Shown here: positions 1 through 9,263 of the stretch, piece by piece
Layout: every line of letters begins with the position of its first letter
How positions within the stretch are numbered: the stretch's first letter is position 1
DNA from: an uncultured Acidobacteriaceae bacterium
GTDB lineage: Bacteria; Acidobacteriota; Terriglobia; Terriglobales; Acidobacteriaceae
Direction: 5' to 3'
Assembly: GCA_937879855.1 (NCBI GenBank)
Contig: CALFMO010000015.1
Coordinates: forward strand, 1 to 64,000
DNA length: 64,000 bases
The notes under the pieces: generated by a model
Seen by the model: the letters and a program-made list of their open reading frames with translations, nothing else
Told to the model about the DNA's origin: nothing
The model's database searches: none
Made by a program: the position numbers and the translations under genes

Positions 1-186
1 GTGGTGATGGGTGTGGTGGCTGTGCTTAGCTTCCATATCCTGGTCAATGTCGGCATGGTGGTTGGCTTTATGCCGGTCACCGGAATACCCCTGCCGTTGA
101 TGAGTTATGGTGGGTCTTCCGTGTTGTTCATGTTCCTGGCGCTGGGGATGGTTATGAATGTTCGTATGCGCCGCTTCGTGAACTAA
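1..186 (+). CDS. rodA: RodA, SEDS peptidoglycan polymerase, C-terminal end
   Basis: Only the last 61 residues are in the window; the start lies before base 1. The tail carries the SEDS family signature around GFMPVTGIPLPLMSYGGSS followed by a last membrane helix and a basic end. RodA is the membrane glycosyltransferase that polymerises lipid II for rod-shape growth. The VTGIPLPLMSYGGSS form and the RNase E/G gene downstream fit RodA better than FtsW, since rod-shape genes and rng are neighbours in many bacteria. FtsW cannot be fully excluded from this short piece. Confidence 0.85.
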   Translation: MVMGVVAVLSFHILVNVGMVVGFMPVTGIPLPLMSYGGSSVLFMFLALGMVMNVRMRRFVN

Positions 187-632
187 TTGGGTGAGCCAGT
201 TAGTACGAACTAGATGAGTAGAAGAAGCAACGGGTTCAGGAACAGGGAAGACGGCAGGATGCAGTTTTGCTGCGCTTGGAGGCGCAGCCCCAAAAATATC
301 GATCGCCCTCGCGTTAAGGGGGCATTTTCACCGGCCAGTTGAGCAGTGAACGGCCGGGCAGGATTGAAGCTGAGTAGTTAGCCGGGCAGGGAACGGCCCC
401 CCGACCCAACGGGTCTGAGAGTGCGGTCACAAACCTCGGCAGAAGTTAAGCGATAAGTGCAAAAGATTCCCAAGCTTGCGCAGCGGACTCGGCTGAGAGT
501 AAATCTCTCTGGCCCAGTCTGTCCCCGTGTCGGGGCGGCATCGCGACGCTCAATCCACCCGCCCCTTTCCTGACTCCGCACCGGTGAAACCCGGCCGGCT
601 TCTCAAACAGCCGGCGGGAACCGGAGTGTTCG
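187..632. other. 446-base leader/intergenic region before the RNase E/G gene
   Basis: No convincing gene is seen. The stretch contains several short hairpin-forming palindromes: GACCC-AAC-GGGTC near 412-424, CCCCG-TGT-CGGGG near 523-537, and a GCCGG stem near 593-615 that sits just before the ribosome binding site of the next gene. A structured leader would fit the self-regulation known for E. coli rne, but nothing here proves it. The rodA reading frame simply ends at 186 and no terminator with a T-run is visible. Confidence 0.4.
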
Positions 633-3476
633 ATGAACAAGGAACTATTTGTCTCTTCCACCCCTCACGAAACCAAAGTGGGTCTGGTGGAGGACGATCT
701 GCTCGCAGAAGTTTATCTTGAGCGCGAGAATGAATACACATTAGCTGGATCAATCTACAAAGGCCGCGTCACGCGCGTGCTTCCCGGCATGCAGTCGGCT
801 TTTGTCGACATCGGCCTGGAACGCGATGCGTTTCTTTATGTTTCCGACTTCATGGAGTTGGAAGAGCACGACGATGATTTGACCGACGTCGTTCCAGCAA
901 ACCGCAGTGTGCAGGATTTGCGTCAGCAGCCCGCCCGGGAAGAAGGTGGCCCAGGCGTTGTTGAAGAATCGCAAGCCTCCGCCGGGTCAGAAACAGATCT
1001 GCATCCGGAATCGGACCAGGGATCTGGGGGCGCAGTAGAAGATCAGGGCGACGAGCAGCCGACGGTGTCGGCAGGCGCGACGGCTGAGCCCGGCGGAGAT
1101 TCGCAAAGCCGCGAACGCGGGGGCTGGCGTGGAAGGCGCCGGCGTCGTGGCGGACGTCGCGATGGCCGAGCCGACGGTCGTGAACGTACGTCGGATCGCG
1201 GTCCGGAGCGAGGTTCAGATCGAGCTTCCGAGCCGCGCTTCTCGCGAGCTGCCGAGTCAGCACCTTCGCGAGCGATGGATTCCGGCAGAAGTCACCCATC
1301 GGGTCCACCGCCCGGATACCAGCCTATCCTTCTGCCAGGCGAGTCGATTTCCAAGTACCAGCGCTGGGCGCAGCAAACGCCTGCGCAGCAACCGTCGACT
1401 CGGGACGCAGCCAGCGAAAGCGCGTCTGAGGCTCGCGGCGAATCCGCCGCGCCTCTCGCCACGACCTTCCCGGAGGATGAGCCCATCTTCGCCGCTGCCG
1501 AGTCAGTGGCCGAACCTCTCCATGAGGAACACGAAGACATTCGCGCAAATCACGAAGAGCATGCGGAGCACCTAGAGTCGGCTTCGACTTCGGCGGATTG
1601 GAATCCAGAATTCCGGCGTCCTGAAGCGGCGAGCATCCCCGCTCTGGGATGGCCCGGAGAGTCGCTGGTTGCAGCCGAAGAAGATGAGGTCACCGAAGAA
1701 GAAATCCGGAGAGAAGACGATCACGAAGTGCAGGACAACCGGGCCTCTGGTCAGCTCGATCAGCCCACGCGTTCATCTCGCGAAGAGCAGCCCCCGGTGT
1801 TCGCTGCTCCGGGCACAATGGAAGAAGAGACTATCGACGAGGAAGAGGCGGACACAACTCATTACGAAGCTTCTTCCGATGAAGGTTACGAAGAGTTTGA
1901 AGAGGAAACTCACGCGGTAGGCCAGCCGGCGCAGTTGAACGGCGAGGCCCGCGAAGTTGTCTCCGAAATACATCGGGCGTCGATTTCTGAGTCCGGTGAC
2001 TCGCATCCTGCGGAAGGCGCGGCTGCGGAGGTCGAGGAAGATAGCGAAGAACTCGAACTGGAGGAAGCGCAGGCCGAAGCCGAGGCCGCGCTTGATGCGG
2101 AGGCTCGTGGCAACGGCACCGTCGATGCCCGAGTTGAGGTTCGTGCTCCGGCGGGGACCGCGAGCTACACGCAGCGCACCCAGCGCCCGCGGCCGGGTTA
2201 TGACCGCGGTCCGCGCGACCGCCAACGCCGCGGGGGAGGTGGACGTCGTTTCCGTCGCCGGGAAAATTCGCCGGTCCCGCTGATCAGCGACTTGCTGAAG
2301 GAAGGCCAGGAAATCCTGGTGCAGATTGCGAAGGAACCCATCGGCAAGAAGGGCGCGCGCATTACCAGCCACATCGCGCTGCCGGGGCGGTTCCTGGTCT
2401 ATATGCCCACGGTGAACCATACCGGCGTCTCGCGCAAGATTTCTTCCGAAGAAGAGCGCCAGCGACTGAAGCGAATTATTCTGAGCGAGCGCGAAAACGG
2501 CCACGGAGGCTTCATCGTGCGCACCGCCGCGCAGAGTGCCAGTGAAGAAGAACTGCGGGCCGACATCCGGTTCCTTAAGGGTTTGTGGCAGGACATCAAG
2601 AATCGGGCCGAGAGTTCCAAGCCGCCTGCGCTGATTTACCACGATCTCAACGTGGTCGAGCGCGTGCTGCGCGACCAGGTCACTTCCGAGTTCAGCGTGA
2701 TCTGGGTCGACACCGAACCGGAGTACGAGCGCGTGCTGCGTTTTTTCAACCGCTTTCAACCGGCGATGGTCAAGCGTGTGAAGCTCTACACCAAGGAGAC
2801 GCCGCTGTTCGAGCAATTCGGCCTGGCCGAGGAAATGAATAAGGCGCTCAAATCGAAAGTCTGGCTGAAGAGCGGCGGCTACATCGTCATCAACCAAACC
2901 GAAGCGCTGGTCGCCATTGACATCAACACTGGCAAATATGTCGGCAAGACGCAACGCCTGGAAGACACGATCGTCAAGACCAACGTGGACGCGATCAAGG
3001 AAATCGTGCGCCAGATCCGGCTGCGCGATCTGGGCGGCATCATCATCATCGACTTCATCGACATGGATGAGCGCCGCAACCGCCAGCGCGTGATGCAGGC
3101 TTTGGAAGAAGAACTCCGCCACGACCGTGCGCCCTCAAAGACGCTGCAGTTCAACGATTTCGGACTGGTCGCCATCACCCGTAAACGCGTGAAACAGTCG
3201 CTCGAACGCACGATCGGCGCGCCCTGCCCGTACTGCGAATCGACTGGATACGTGAAATCCGTCACTACGGTCTGCAATGAAATCTACGTCGAGATGCGCA
3301 AGATCGCCAAGCATCTCGAGCACGAAGACGTCATGCTGCGCGTGCATCCGGATGTGGCCAAGGAGTTGAAGTCGAATAACGGCCGCTTGCTGAACGAGAT
3401 GGAGGAAATGACCAAGCGCACCATTATCGTGAAGAGCGATCCGGCGGTGCATCAGCAGCAATTCGATATCAACTAG
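633..3476 (+). CDS. rng: Ribonuclease E/G with S1 domain split by a ~465-residue disordered insert
   Basis: RNase E/G cuts single-stranded RNA in rRNA processing and mRNA decay. The S1 domain starts normally (GSIYKGRVTRVLPGMQSAFVDIG, about residues 39-60), breaks off near residue 82, and resumes near 548 with LISDLLKEGQEILVQIAKEP. Between lies a low-complexity insert: Glu-rich acidic stretches flanked by two Arg/Gly-rich patches (about 166-178 and 520-545). Catalytic metal ligands are present as D763 (VAIDIN) and D807 (IIDFID), and the Zn-link is C865-P-Y-C868. The family is usually 480-520 residues for RNase G, so nearly all extra length is this insert. Start ATG has GGAG six bases upstream. 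E or G type cannot be settled; there is no long C-terminal scaffold tail. Confidence 0.93.
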   Translation: MNKELFVSSTPHETKVGLVEDDLLAEVYLERENEYTLAGSIYKGRVTRVLPGMQSAFVDIGLERDAFLYVSDFMELEEHDDDLTDVVPANRSVQDLRQQPAREEGGPGVVEESQASAGSETDLHPESDQGSGGAVEDQGDEQPTVSAGATAEPGGDSQSRERGGWRGRRRRRGGRRDGRADGRERTSDRGPERGSDRASEPRFSRAAESAPSRAMDSGRSHPSGPPPGYQPILLPGESISKYQRWAQQTPAQQPSTRDAASESASEARGESAAPLATTFPEDEPIFAAAESVAEPLHEEHEDIRANHEEHAEHLESASTSADWNPEFRRPEAASIPALGWPGESLVAAEEDEVTEEEIRREDDHEVQDNRASGQLDQPTRSSREEQPPVFAAPGTMEEETIDEEEADTTHYEASSDEGYEEFEEETHAVGQPAQLNGEAREVVSEIHRASISESGDSHPAEGAAAEVEEDSEELELEEAQAEAEAALDAEARGNGTVDARVEVRAPAGTASYTQRTQRPRPGYDRGPRDRQRRGGGGRRFRRRENSPVPLISDLLKEGQEILVQIAKEPIGKKGARITSHIALPGRFLVYMPTVNHTGVSRKISSEEERQRLKRIILSERENGHGGFIVRTAAQSASEEELRADIRFLKGLWQDIKNRAESSKPPALIYHDLNVVERVLRDQVTSEFSVIWVDTEPEYERVLRFFNRFQPAMVKRVKLYTKETPLFEQFGLAEEMNKALKSKVWLKSGGYIVINQTEALVAIDINTGKYVGKTQRLEDTIVKTNVDAIKEIVRQIRLRDLGGIIIIDFIDMDERRNRQRVMQALEEELRHDRAPSKTLQFNDFGLVAITRKRVKQSLERTIGAPCPYCESTGYVKSVTTVCNEIYVEMRKIAKHLEHEDVMLRVHPDVAKELKSNNGRLLNEMEEMTKRTIIVKSDPAVHQQQFDIN

Positions 3477-3521
3477 GGACATGCCTTGAAAGGGCGCGGG
3501 TTCCCACCGCGCCTGGTTCGC

Positions 3522-3935
3522 CTAATCGATGCCAACCTCAGGTGTCGATGTTCTTGCGTTCTCATTGCTGCGCAACACGCGACAGGTGCGAATGAAAACG
3601 ATGAAGCTGAGGGCACCAACGTAGGTGAGGACTTGCGCCAAAACGTGTGGGAAAGCTTCCACCTGTGCGGTCCGAAACACAACATGCAGGGTTTCCCCAA
3701 CCAGCGTCATAACCGCGTACCAGCACATCGCGAAGATTAGACAATGACGGAAACGTCGGGACCCAAATGGGGCTCGCCTGCAAAAGGAGATCGTGTAAAC
3801 CGTGAACCAAGGTGGAAGTAGAGCAACGAAAATGATCCACGACGGGAAACGTGGAAACAAGATACCGTAAAGTTTGCACTGCCCCGCTGCTCCCACCAGC
3901 AATGCCCAACTCGCCACATGCAATCTACTCATCAT
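3522..3935 (-). CDS. Small predicted membrane protein, unknown function
   Basis: I do not recognise a family. The 137-residue product has about three or four hydrophobic segments (around residues 5-18, 30-50, 65-84 and 97-116) separated by short Arg-rich loops, and ends in a polar tail. That is typical of a small inner-membrane protein. There is no clear ribosome binding site before the double ATG at the start, and the opposite strand also carries a shorter open frame, so the gene is plausible rather than sure. It stands alone between two unrelated genes. Confidence 0.45.
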   Translation of the reverse strand: MMSRLHVASWALLVGAAGQCKLYGILFPRFPSWIIFVALLPPWFTVYTISFCRRAPFGSRRFRHCLIFAMCWYAVMTLVGETLHVVFRTAQVEAFPHVLAQVLTYVGALSFIVFIRTCRVLRSNENARTSTPEVGID

Positions 3936-4078
3936 AAGTCAACTATCCACTTGAACGACGTCAGAAACAAATCTTGCGCAGCCTGCGGGGAGACGTTCCT
4001 AGTAATAGACAAGACTTCGTGATCGAGCAAGACCTCGCGCATTACGCTGACCTGGTAATGGACTCTAAGGATGTTGTT

Positions 4079-5578
4079 CTAGCTCACGTTCGCGAGCGTC
4101 TTCACCGCGACATCGGCCTGGTTACGCAGTTTTTGAACGGACTCGTGGATCGCTTGTGCGGAAGTCCCTGCGCGGTTCTGTTCCGCCGTCTTCGCCACGC
4201 TACCCGCCTCTTCTGTGGACGTACTAGCCATGTCCAGCAACACGACCACGGAGTCGGCATGGAGCTTCCACAACGACGACATCTTCTGGCTGCGTTTCAA
4301 TTCTTCCAGTTCGGTGCTGATACGTGCGGAGATCGACACCATGCGGATCAGCGTGCGGGCCACATCGGCGCGCAGGCTCTTCTCTTCCAGGAATGAAGCG
4401 CCGTATGCGTCGGCCTCCTGCGGCGTTAATGTGAGGTTGAAGAAGCGCATGGGCACAACCTGGCGATATTTGGGATCGGCGACGCGTACGAATACTCGAA
4501 TGGATTCCTCCACCCGCCGCAATTTGCCTTCTTCCGCGGAAATCTGCTGCGCCGTCACTGCGGGTGGCTGGAACACCGGAGCCGCAGCCGGAGCTTTCGC
4601 GGCAGCTACTTTGGCCGGTTTAGGTGCAGCCGCTGCACTGCCCGCGGCGCGCGCCGTTTGCCCGGCCGGAGTCAGCAGCGCTCGCCGGATCGGCGGACGA
4701 CGGTCCAGTTCCTTCTTCAGTTTCGAGACCCGGCGAAACTTTTCCAGTGCGCCGCCATAGTCAGCCTGCAGCAGTTGCTTTTCTTGAATCGCAGCCACAT
4801 GCTCAACCGTGACTTCCACGCCATCGACGGTGGTGAGAATCGTTCCGCCCATTTCTTCCAAGGCTTGTCCAAAGTTCTTGATCTCGTTCAGCGCCTTGAC
4901 GAAGAGTTCATCAAACTTTTTGCCGAAGGTCTCGTTATAAGCGGCGACGGTGGCCAGCACGCCGGGATGATAGAACGAAGAATCCAGCCACTGCTTGAGT
5001 TCGCGCACGCGGCCGATAATGCCGGAATCGATTAGCGCGTTGAAGTCGCGGAAGCGGCCAGTCTCTTCGCGCAATGGATCGAAGCGCCGCAGTAACTGCA
5101 CATGCTCCTCGGGAAGTGACGGCACGTCGGTATCGGCCAGGATCTCAATCAGTGCGATTTCAAAAGGCGAAAGCGGCAACGCACCATCGAGCCCATAGCC
5201 GCTTTGCTGCCACTGGCCGGGAACGCGAGGATGACGGTAGAGGAACGTTGCGATCAAATCGGTCTTGTCGCGATTGATGTCGCTCGGTTCGCGCCGCCGC
5301 ACAAAATATCGCAGCAGAGCCTCGGCAACTTCAGAATCCGTATCGGGAGTCAACGCCTGCCGCACCATCGCCGGTGTGATTGCCATATCCAGCAGGTGCA
5401 GCCAGCGATACATCCGGGACAGCGTGGTCGGTAATTCCCGCTCGGAATGGCGAAGTGCGTCCTCATCGAGACCAGTCGGGATGGGGACATCGCCGCCCAG
5501 CGCGTCTCGCATGAGCTTCTGATAGAAGCCCTGAACCGTCGCCAAAATAGCCAATTCAAACCGAAGATCTTCGGCCAA
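4079..5578 (-). CDS. Conserved-looking soluble protein, unknown function
   Basis: The 499-residue product has no motif I recognise. It is mostly helical in character, with an N-terminal half rich in charged residues (to about 310). An Ala/Pro/Lys linker follows at about 310-350 (repeated KPAKVAAAKAPAAAP-like text), then a helical C-terminal part ending in Thr/Ala-rich heptads that could be coiled coil. No signal peptide or membrane segment is present. The long uninterrupted frame with normal codon use supports a real gene. The Ala-Lys-Pro linker style recurs in the unknown protein at 50897-52024, but I see no sequence match between the two. Confidence 0.8.
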   Translation of the reverse strand: MAEDLRFELAILATVQGFYQKLMRDALGGDVPIPTGLDEDALRHSERELPTTLSRMYRWLHLLDMAITPAMVRQALTPDTDSEVAEALLRYFVRRREPSDINRDKTDLIATFLYRHPRVPGQWQQSGYGLDGALPLSPFEIALIEILADTDVPSLPEEHVQLLRRFDPLREETGRFRDFNALIDSGIIGRVRELKQWLDSSFYHPGVLATVAAYNETFGKKFDELFVKALNEIKNFGQALEEMGGTILTTVDGVEVTVEHVAAIQEKQLLQADYGGALEKFRRVSKLKKELDRRPPIRRALLTPAGQTARAAGSAAAAPKPAKVAAAKAPAAAPVFQPPAVTAQQISAEEGKLRRVEESIRVFVRVADPKYRQVVPMRFFNLTLTPQEADAYGASFLEEKSLRADVARTLIRMVSISARISTELEELKRSQKMSSLWKLHADSVVVLLDMASTSTEEAGSVAKTAEQNRAGTSAQAIHESVQKLRNQADVAVKTLANVS

Positions 5579-5783
5579 ACATGCCCCCGAGAGCAGGAGT
5601 TCGCCCTAAACTTTAACGATGTCTTAAGTAAAAATGAAAAGTAACTTGGGCTGCAAGTTACTACTGGAGCGAGGCGGAAAGAGGATTCCCCGGAAGGACA
5701 TGACCTTTTGCGGGGCGATCAGACCATGTCTGGCGATAGGCCTTACCGTCGAGACGTGGCAAGCTAGGTCTTAGTTTGCAGGG

Positions 5784-7382
5784 CTACTTCTTCAATTCTT
5801 TCAATATTTCGCGTGCGGCATTCGCGCCCGAGCCGCCGGTTAGGCCTGCGCCGGGATGCGTCCCGCTCCCGCACAAATACAGATTCTGGATTGGCGTGCG
5901 ATACCGCGCCCAGTCGAGAAGTGGTCGCATGGTAAAGAATTGGTCCAGAGCAAGTTCGCCGTGAAAAATCTGCCCACCGGTGAGAGCGTATTTTTCTTCC
6001 AGGTCGTGTGGCGTGATGATCTGGTGCGTTACGATCAGTTCCGGCAGATTGGGAGCATATTGCGCGAGAGTCTTCACCACGGTCTGGCCGAGTGCTTTGC
6101 GCTGCTCTTCCCAGTCGCCCTTCAACTTATAGGGTGCGTACTGCATGTAAATCGACATCACATGCTTACCCTCGGCCGCTAAGGTGGGATCGGTGAGCGA
6201 GGGAATCGTGGCTTCGAGATACGGCTGTCGCGAGAAATTGCCGTATTTGCTCTCATCAAACGCGCGCTCCAGATAATCGATCTCGTTGCCGATGTGGATG
6301 CGTCCTTGAAGCGCGGAGTCGTCGCCATTTTTTAGGGCCGTGAACTTTGGCAGGCTGGAGAGAGCGAGGTTCACCTTTGCGACCGTGCCATTCCCGCGGT
6401 AATGCTGCAGTTTCTGGACAAAATCGGGCGAGAGATGCGTGGGGTCGGTCAACCTCAGCAAAGTGCGTTTCGGGTCGGCGTTGGAGATGACCGCTTTGGC
6501 ATGAATCTCTTCGCCGGTCGAGAGCAGAACGCCGGTCGCAATTCCGTTCTGCACTTGAACCTCAATGACCTCCGCGCCGGTGCGAATCTCTGCGCCAGAG
6601 GACTTGGCCGCCGACGCCATGGCTTGAGTGACTGCTCCCATGCCTCCCGCAGCGAACGCCGCCGTGCCTGCCAGATGAGGGTCTCCTGCGGCTCGGATCA
6701 GCAAGACCAACGCGCTTCCCGCCGACCACGGTCCAAGAAATGTCCCAAAAACGCCGCGAGCCGCGATCACCGCTCGCAACAATTCCGTTTCAAAATATTC
6801 CGACGCCAGATCGGCCACGGCCATTGGCCCCCAACGCAGCAGGCGAAACATGTCTTTTTTCCCCAGTTTGCGAATGGCGCGTCCGGTTTGGAGCATGCTC
6901 CATAAATCGCCGCGGCTGGGATTGTCGATGTCGGGCGGTGTGGTTGCGAGCGCCTCGGCGATGACCTTGCTGATCTTCGCCAGAGATTGCTGAAATTGAG
7001 GATATTTAGCGGCATCTTTCGGCGAGAACGTCGCGATCTCTTGAGCCGATTTCTTTGTGTCCTGATACAGCGAGAGCGCACGACCATCAGGCGAAAGGGC
7101 CGTCACGCAAACCTCCGGCGTGATCCACTTCAGCCCGTGTTTTTCCAACTGCATATCGCGGACGATTTGGGGTTGAATCGGGCCCGCAGTGTGCGCCAGA
7201 GTTGAGCAACGGAATCCGGGGTGAAACTCATCGGTGACCGCAGCTCCGCCGACCTGCGGGTTCCGCTCGAGCACAAGTGGCTTGCAGCCTGCCTTGGCCA
7301 GGTAGAACGCGGTGACCAGGCCGTTATGCCCGCCACCAATGATGACAACGTCGCGGCCTCGGGAGGTTTTCGATTCAGACAT
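5784..7382 (-). CDS. PYROXD2/phytoene-desaturase-like FAD oxidoreductase (copy 2)
   Basis: This is an FAD-dependent amine-oxidase/phytoene-desaturase fold protein. The N-terminal dinucleotide-binding motif VVIIGGGHNGLVTAFYLAKAG (about residues 11-31) is followed by an acidic ERNPQVGGAA segment. The C-terminal FAD-contact motif LYLCGSGTHPGAGLTGGSG lies near residues 498-516. The best family match by eye is the PYROXD2-like group, whose bacterial substrates are mostly unknown. It starts one base after the stop of the paralogue at 7384-8982, so the two are co-transcribed. They are clearly homologous along their length but diverged, pointing to an old tandem duplication. No carotenoid genes are nearby, so a pigment role is not supported. 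Confidence 0.88.
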   Translation of the reverse strand: MSESKTSRGRDVVIIGGGHNGLVTAFYLAKAGCKPLVLERNPQVGGAAVTDEFHPGFRCSTLAHTAGPIQPQIVRDMQLEKHGLKWITPEVCVTALSPDGRALSLYQDTKKSAQEIATFSPKDAAKYPQFQQSLAKISKVIAEALATTPPDIDNPSRGDLWSMLQTGRAIRKLGKKDMFRLLRWGPMAVADLASEYFETELLRAVIAARGVFGTFLGPWSAGSALVLLIRAAGDPHLAGTAAFAAGGMGAVTQAMASAAKSSGAEIRTGAEVIEVQVQNGIATGVLLSTGEEIHAKAVISNADPKRTLLRLTDPTHLSPDFVQKLQHYRGNGTVAKVNLALSSLPKFTALKNGDDSALQGRIHIGNEIDYLERAFDESKYGNFSRQPYLEATIPSLTDPTLAAEGKHVMSIYMQYAPYKLKGDWEEQRKALGQTVVKTLAQYAPNLPELIVTHQIITPHDLEEKYALTGGQIFHGELALDQFFTMRPLLDWARYRTPIQNLYLCGSGTHPGAGLTGGSGANAAREILKELKK

Positions 7383-7383
7383 G

Positions 7384-8982
7384 CTAGGCCGCTCCCTTGA
7401 TGTCTTTCAGAATTTCCAGCGCGGCTAGCCGTCCATTCGCGCCCATGATGCCGCCGCCGGGATGCGTCGCCGATCCGCACATGTAGAGGTTCTTGATAGG
7501 CGTCCGATATTGCGCCCAGCCGGGCACGGGGCGCAGAAAGAAAAGTTGTTCCAGTGAAAGCTCGCCTTGGAAAATGTTGCCCTCGCTCAGACCCCATTCG
7601 CGTTCCAGGTCAAGCGGCGTTACCACTTGTTTTTGAATGATGATGTCTTTGATGTTGGGCGCGTATTCAGCAATCGTGTTGACCACGGTGTCGCCGAAGG
7701 CTTCCTTCTGATCGTCCCAGTTCAGCCCGGGGCGCAGCTTGTAGGGCGCATACTGCACGAAGCACGACAGCACGTGCTTTCCCGGCGGCGCAACCGAGGG
7801 ATCGGTGAGCGATGGGATGACCATGTCGATATAGGGACGCCGCGAGAAGTTTCCGTACTTTGCATCGTCGTACGCCCGCTCCATGTACTCAACCGAAGGT
7901 GAAATTGAAATTGCGCCGCGCAGATGTGCGCCCGGTCCGGGGATGCATTTGAAGTCGGGAAGCGCATCCAAAGCCATGTTGACTTTGCCCGAAGAGCCGC
8001 GAAACTTGTAGCGGTTGACGTCTTCGAGAAAGTCGCTGGGAAGGTTCGGGGCTTCGATGAACTTCGTAAATGTCAGTCGCGGATCGACACTCGACGAAAT
8101 TACATCCGCATATATTTCATCCCCGTTGGCGAGCACCACGCCCTTGGCTTTGCCATTCCTGATGATGATCTGCGAAATCCCTGACTGCGTACGGATTTCG
8201 ACCCCGGCCTCGCGCGCGGCGTCGGCGATCGCATTTGAAATTGCGCCTGTACCTCCCCGAGCAAAGCCCCACGCGCGGAACGCGCCATCGATCTCCCCCA
8301 TGTAGTGATGCAGCAGCACGTACGCGGTTCCGGGAGAGCGCACGCCCAGGAACGTCCCGATAATTCCCGAGGCCGACATCGTCGCTTTCAGCACGTCGGT
8401 CTCAAACCATTGATCGAGGAAGTCAATGGCGCTCATGGTCATGAGCTGCACCTGGTTATATTTGTCGTAACTCGACATTCCCTGAAAGCGGCGACCGATG
8501 AACAACAGCTTCATCAGTTCGCGCGGATTCAGTGTGGTCGGATCCGGCGGCACCATGCTGAGAATCGGCTTCACGAACCGGCACATCGCCTGCATCGCCT
8601 TGCCAAACTCGTCATAGGCTTCGGCGTCGACCCTCGAATGGCGGGCAATCTCGCGGTGCGTTTTGCCATGGTCGTTCACGCGCCACAGGTAATCGCCACT
8701 GGGCATCGGCGTAAAAGTTCCGTCCAACGGAAGAATTTCCAGGCCATGACGGGGAAGGTCGAGGTCGCGAATAATCTCGGGCCGCAGCAGAGACACGACG
8801 TATGAGCAGACGGAGAATTTGAATCCCGGCACGATTTCTTCCGTGCATGCCGCGCCGCCCAGGACGTGCCGCCGTTCCAGCACCAGAACTTTCTTGCCGG
8901 CGCGCGCGAGATAGGCGGCATTGACCAGTCCGTTGTGGCCGCCGCCGATCACGATCACGTCGTATGCGTTAGAACCAGCCAT
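7384..8982 (-). CDS. PYROXD2/phytoene-desaturase-like FAD oxidoreductase (copy 1)
   Basis: First gene of the tandem pair. It has the FAD Rossmann motif VIVIGGGHNGLVNAAYLARAG near the N-terminus, an ERRHVLGGAA acidic stretch after it, and the C-terminal NLYMCGSATHPGGGIMG motif near residue 500. Both copies are 532 residues, the normal size for the family. The C-terminal motif differs from copy 2 (GGGIMGANG against GAGLTGGSG), so substrates may differ. A 7-bp-period tandem array begins four bases upstream of the start codon and occupies the place where a ribosome binding site would lie; no GGAG is seen there. Confidence 0.88.
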   Translation of the reverse strand: MAGSNAYDVIVIGGGHNGLVNAAYLARAGKKVLVLERRHVLGGAACTEEIVPGFKFSVCSYVVSLLRPEIIRDLDLPRHGLEILPLDGTFTPMPSGDYLWRVNDHGKTHREIARHSRVDAEAYDEFGKAMQAMCRFVKPILSMVPPDPTTLNPRELMKLLFIGRRFQGMSSYDKYNQVQLMTMSAIDFLDQWFETDVLKATMSASGIIGTFLGVRSPGTAYVLLHHYMGEIDGAFRAWGFARGGTGAISNAIADAAREAGVEIRTQSGISQIIIRNGKAKGVVLANGDEIYADVISSSVDPRLTFTKFIEAPNLPSDFLEDVNRYKFRGSSGKVNMALDALPDFKCIPGPGAHLRGAISISPSVEYMERAYDDAKYGNFSRRPYIDMVIPSLTDPSVAPPGKHVLSCFVQYAPYKLRPGLNWDDQKEAFGDTVVNTIAEYAPNIKDIIIQKQVVTPLDLEREWGLSEGNIFQGELSLEQLFFLRPVPGWAQYRTPIKNLYMCGSATHPGGGIMGANGRLAALEILKDIKGAA

Positions 8983-8985
8983 TCG

Positions 8986-9013
8986 CTTTTAGCTCCTAGC
9001 TCTTAGCCTTAAC
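8986..9013. repeat. Imperfect tandem array, 7-bp period
   Basis: Four units read CTTTTAG, CTCCTAG, CTCTTAG, CCTTAAC. The array touches the 5' end of the leftward oxidoreductase gene. It belongs to a set of seven such arrays in this window, all intergenic and all with a 7-bp period. Confidence 0.7.
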
Positions 9014-9222
9014 GTTCGGTTGTCGGGAAACGCAATAATACTCGCGCAGCGAAGTGGGCGGAAGAGGATTAGAGTCCGCTGGGAAGAACGGTCCAGCCTC
9101 TGAGAATACTGCACGACTTTGGCATGAATGTTCGCATCTCGGGCCGAAGTCGACATTCTATCGGGAAGCGGAAAATTTGTCTGCAAGATTAGGCAGTGCG
9201 CAATGCGGAAAGGGTGACGGGG

Positions 9223-9228
9223 TATAAT
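9223..9228 (+). promoter_or_regulatory. Possible -10 box for the GcvT-like gene
   Basis: A perfect TATAAT lies 35 bases before the TTG start. No good -35 hexamer is found at 16-18 bases upstream (the sequence there is GCAATG-like), so this is a partial promoter call only. Confidence 0.35.
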
Positions 9229-9263
9229 CCGGCTTCGACGTATTTGCTCCTGAGGTTAATCCT

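Noticed and set aside
1773..3122. 449-codon open frame opposite the RNase E/G gene
   Set aside because: Open only because of GC-rich codon bias; the plus strand carries the catalytic motifs.
3495..3513. GCGCGG...CCGCGC hairpin after RNase E/G as a terminator
   Set aside because: No T-run follows the stem, so a Rho-independent terminator cannot be claimed.
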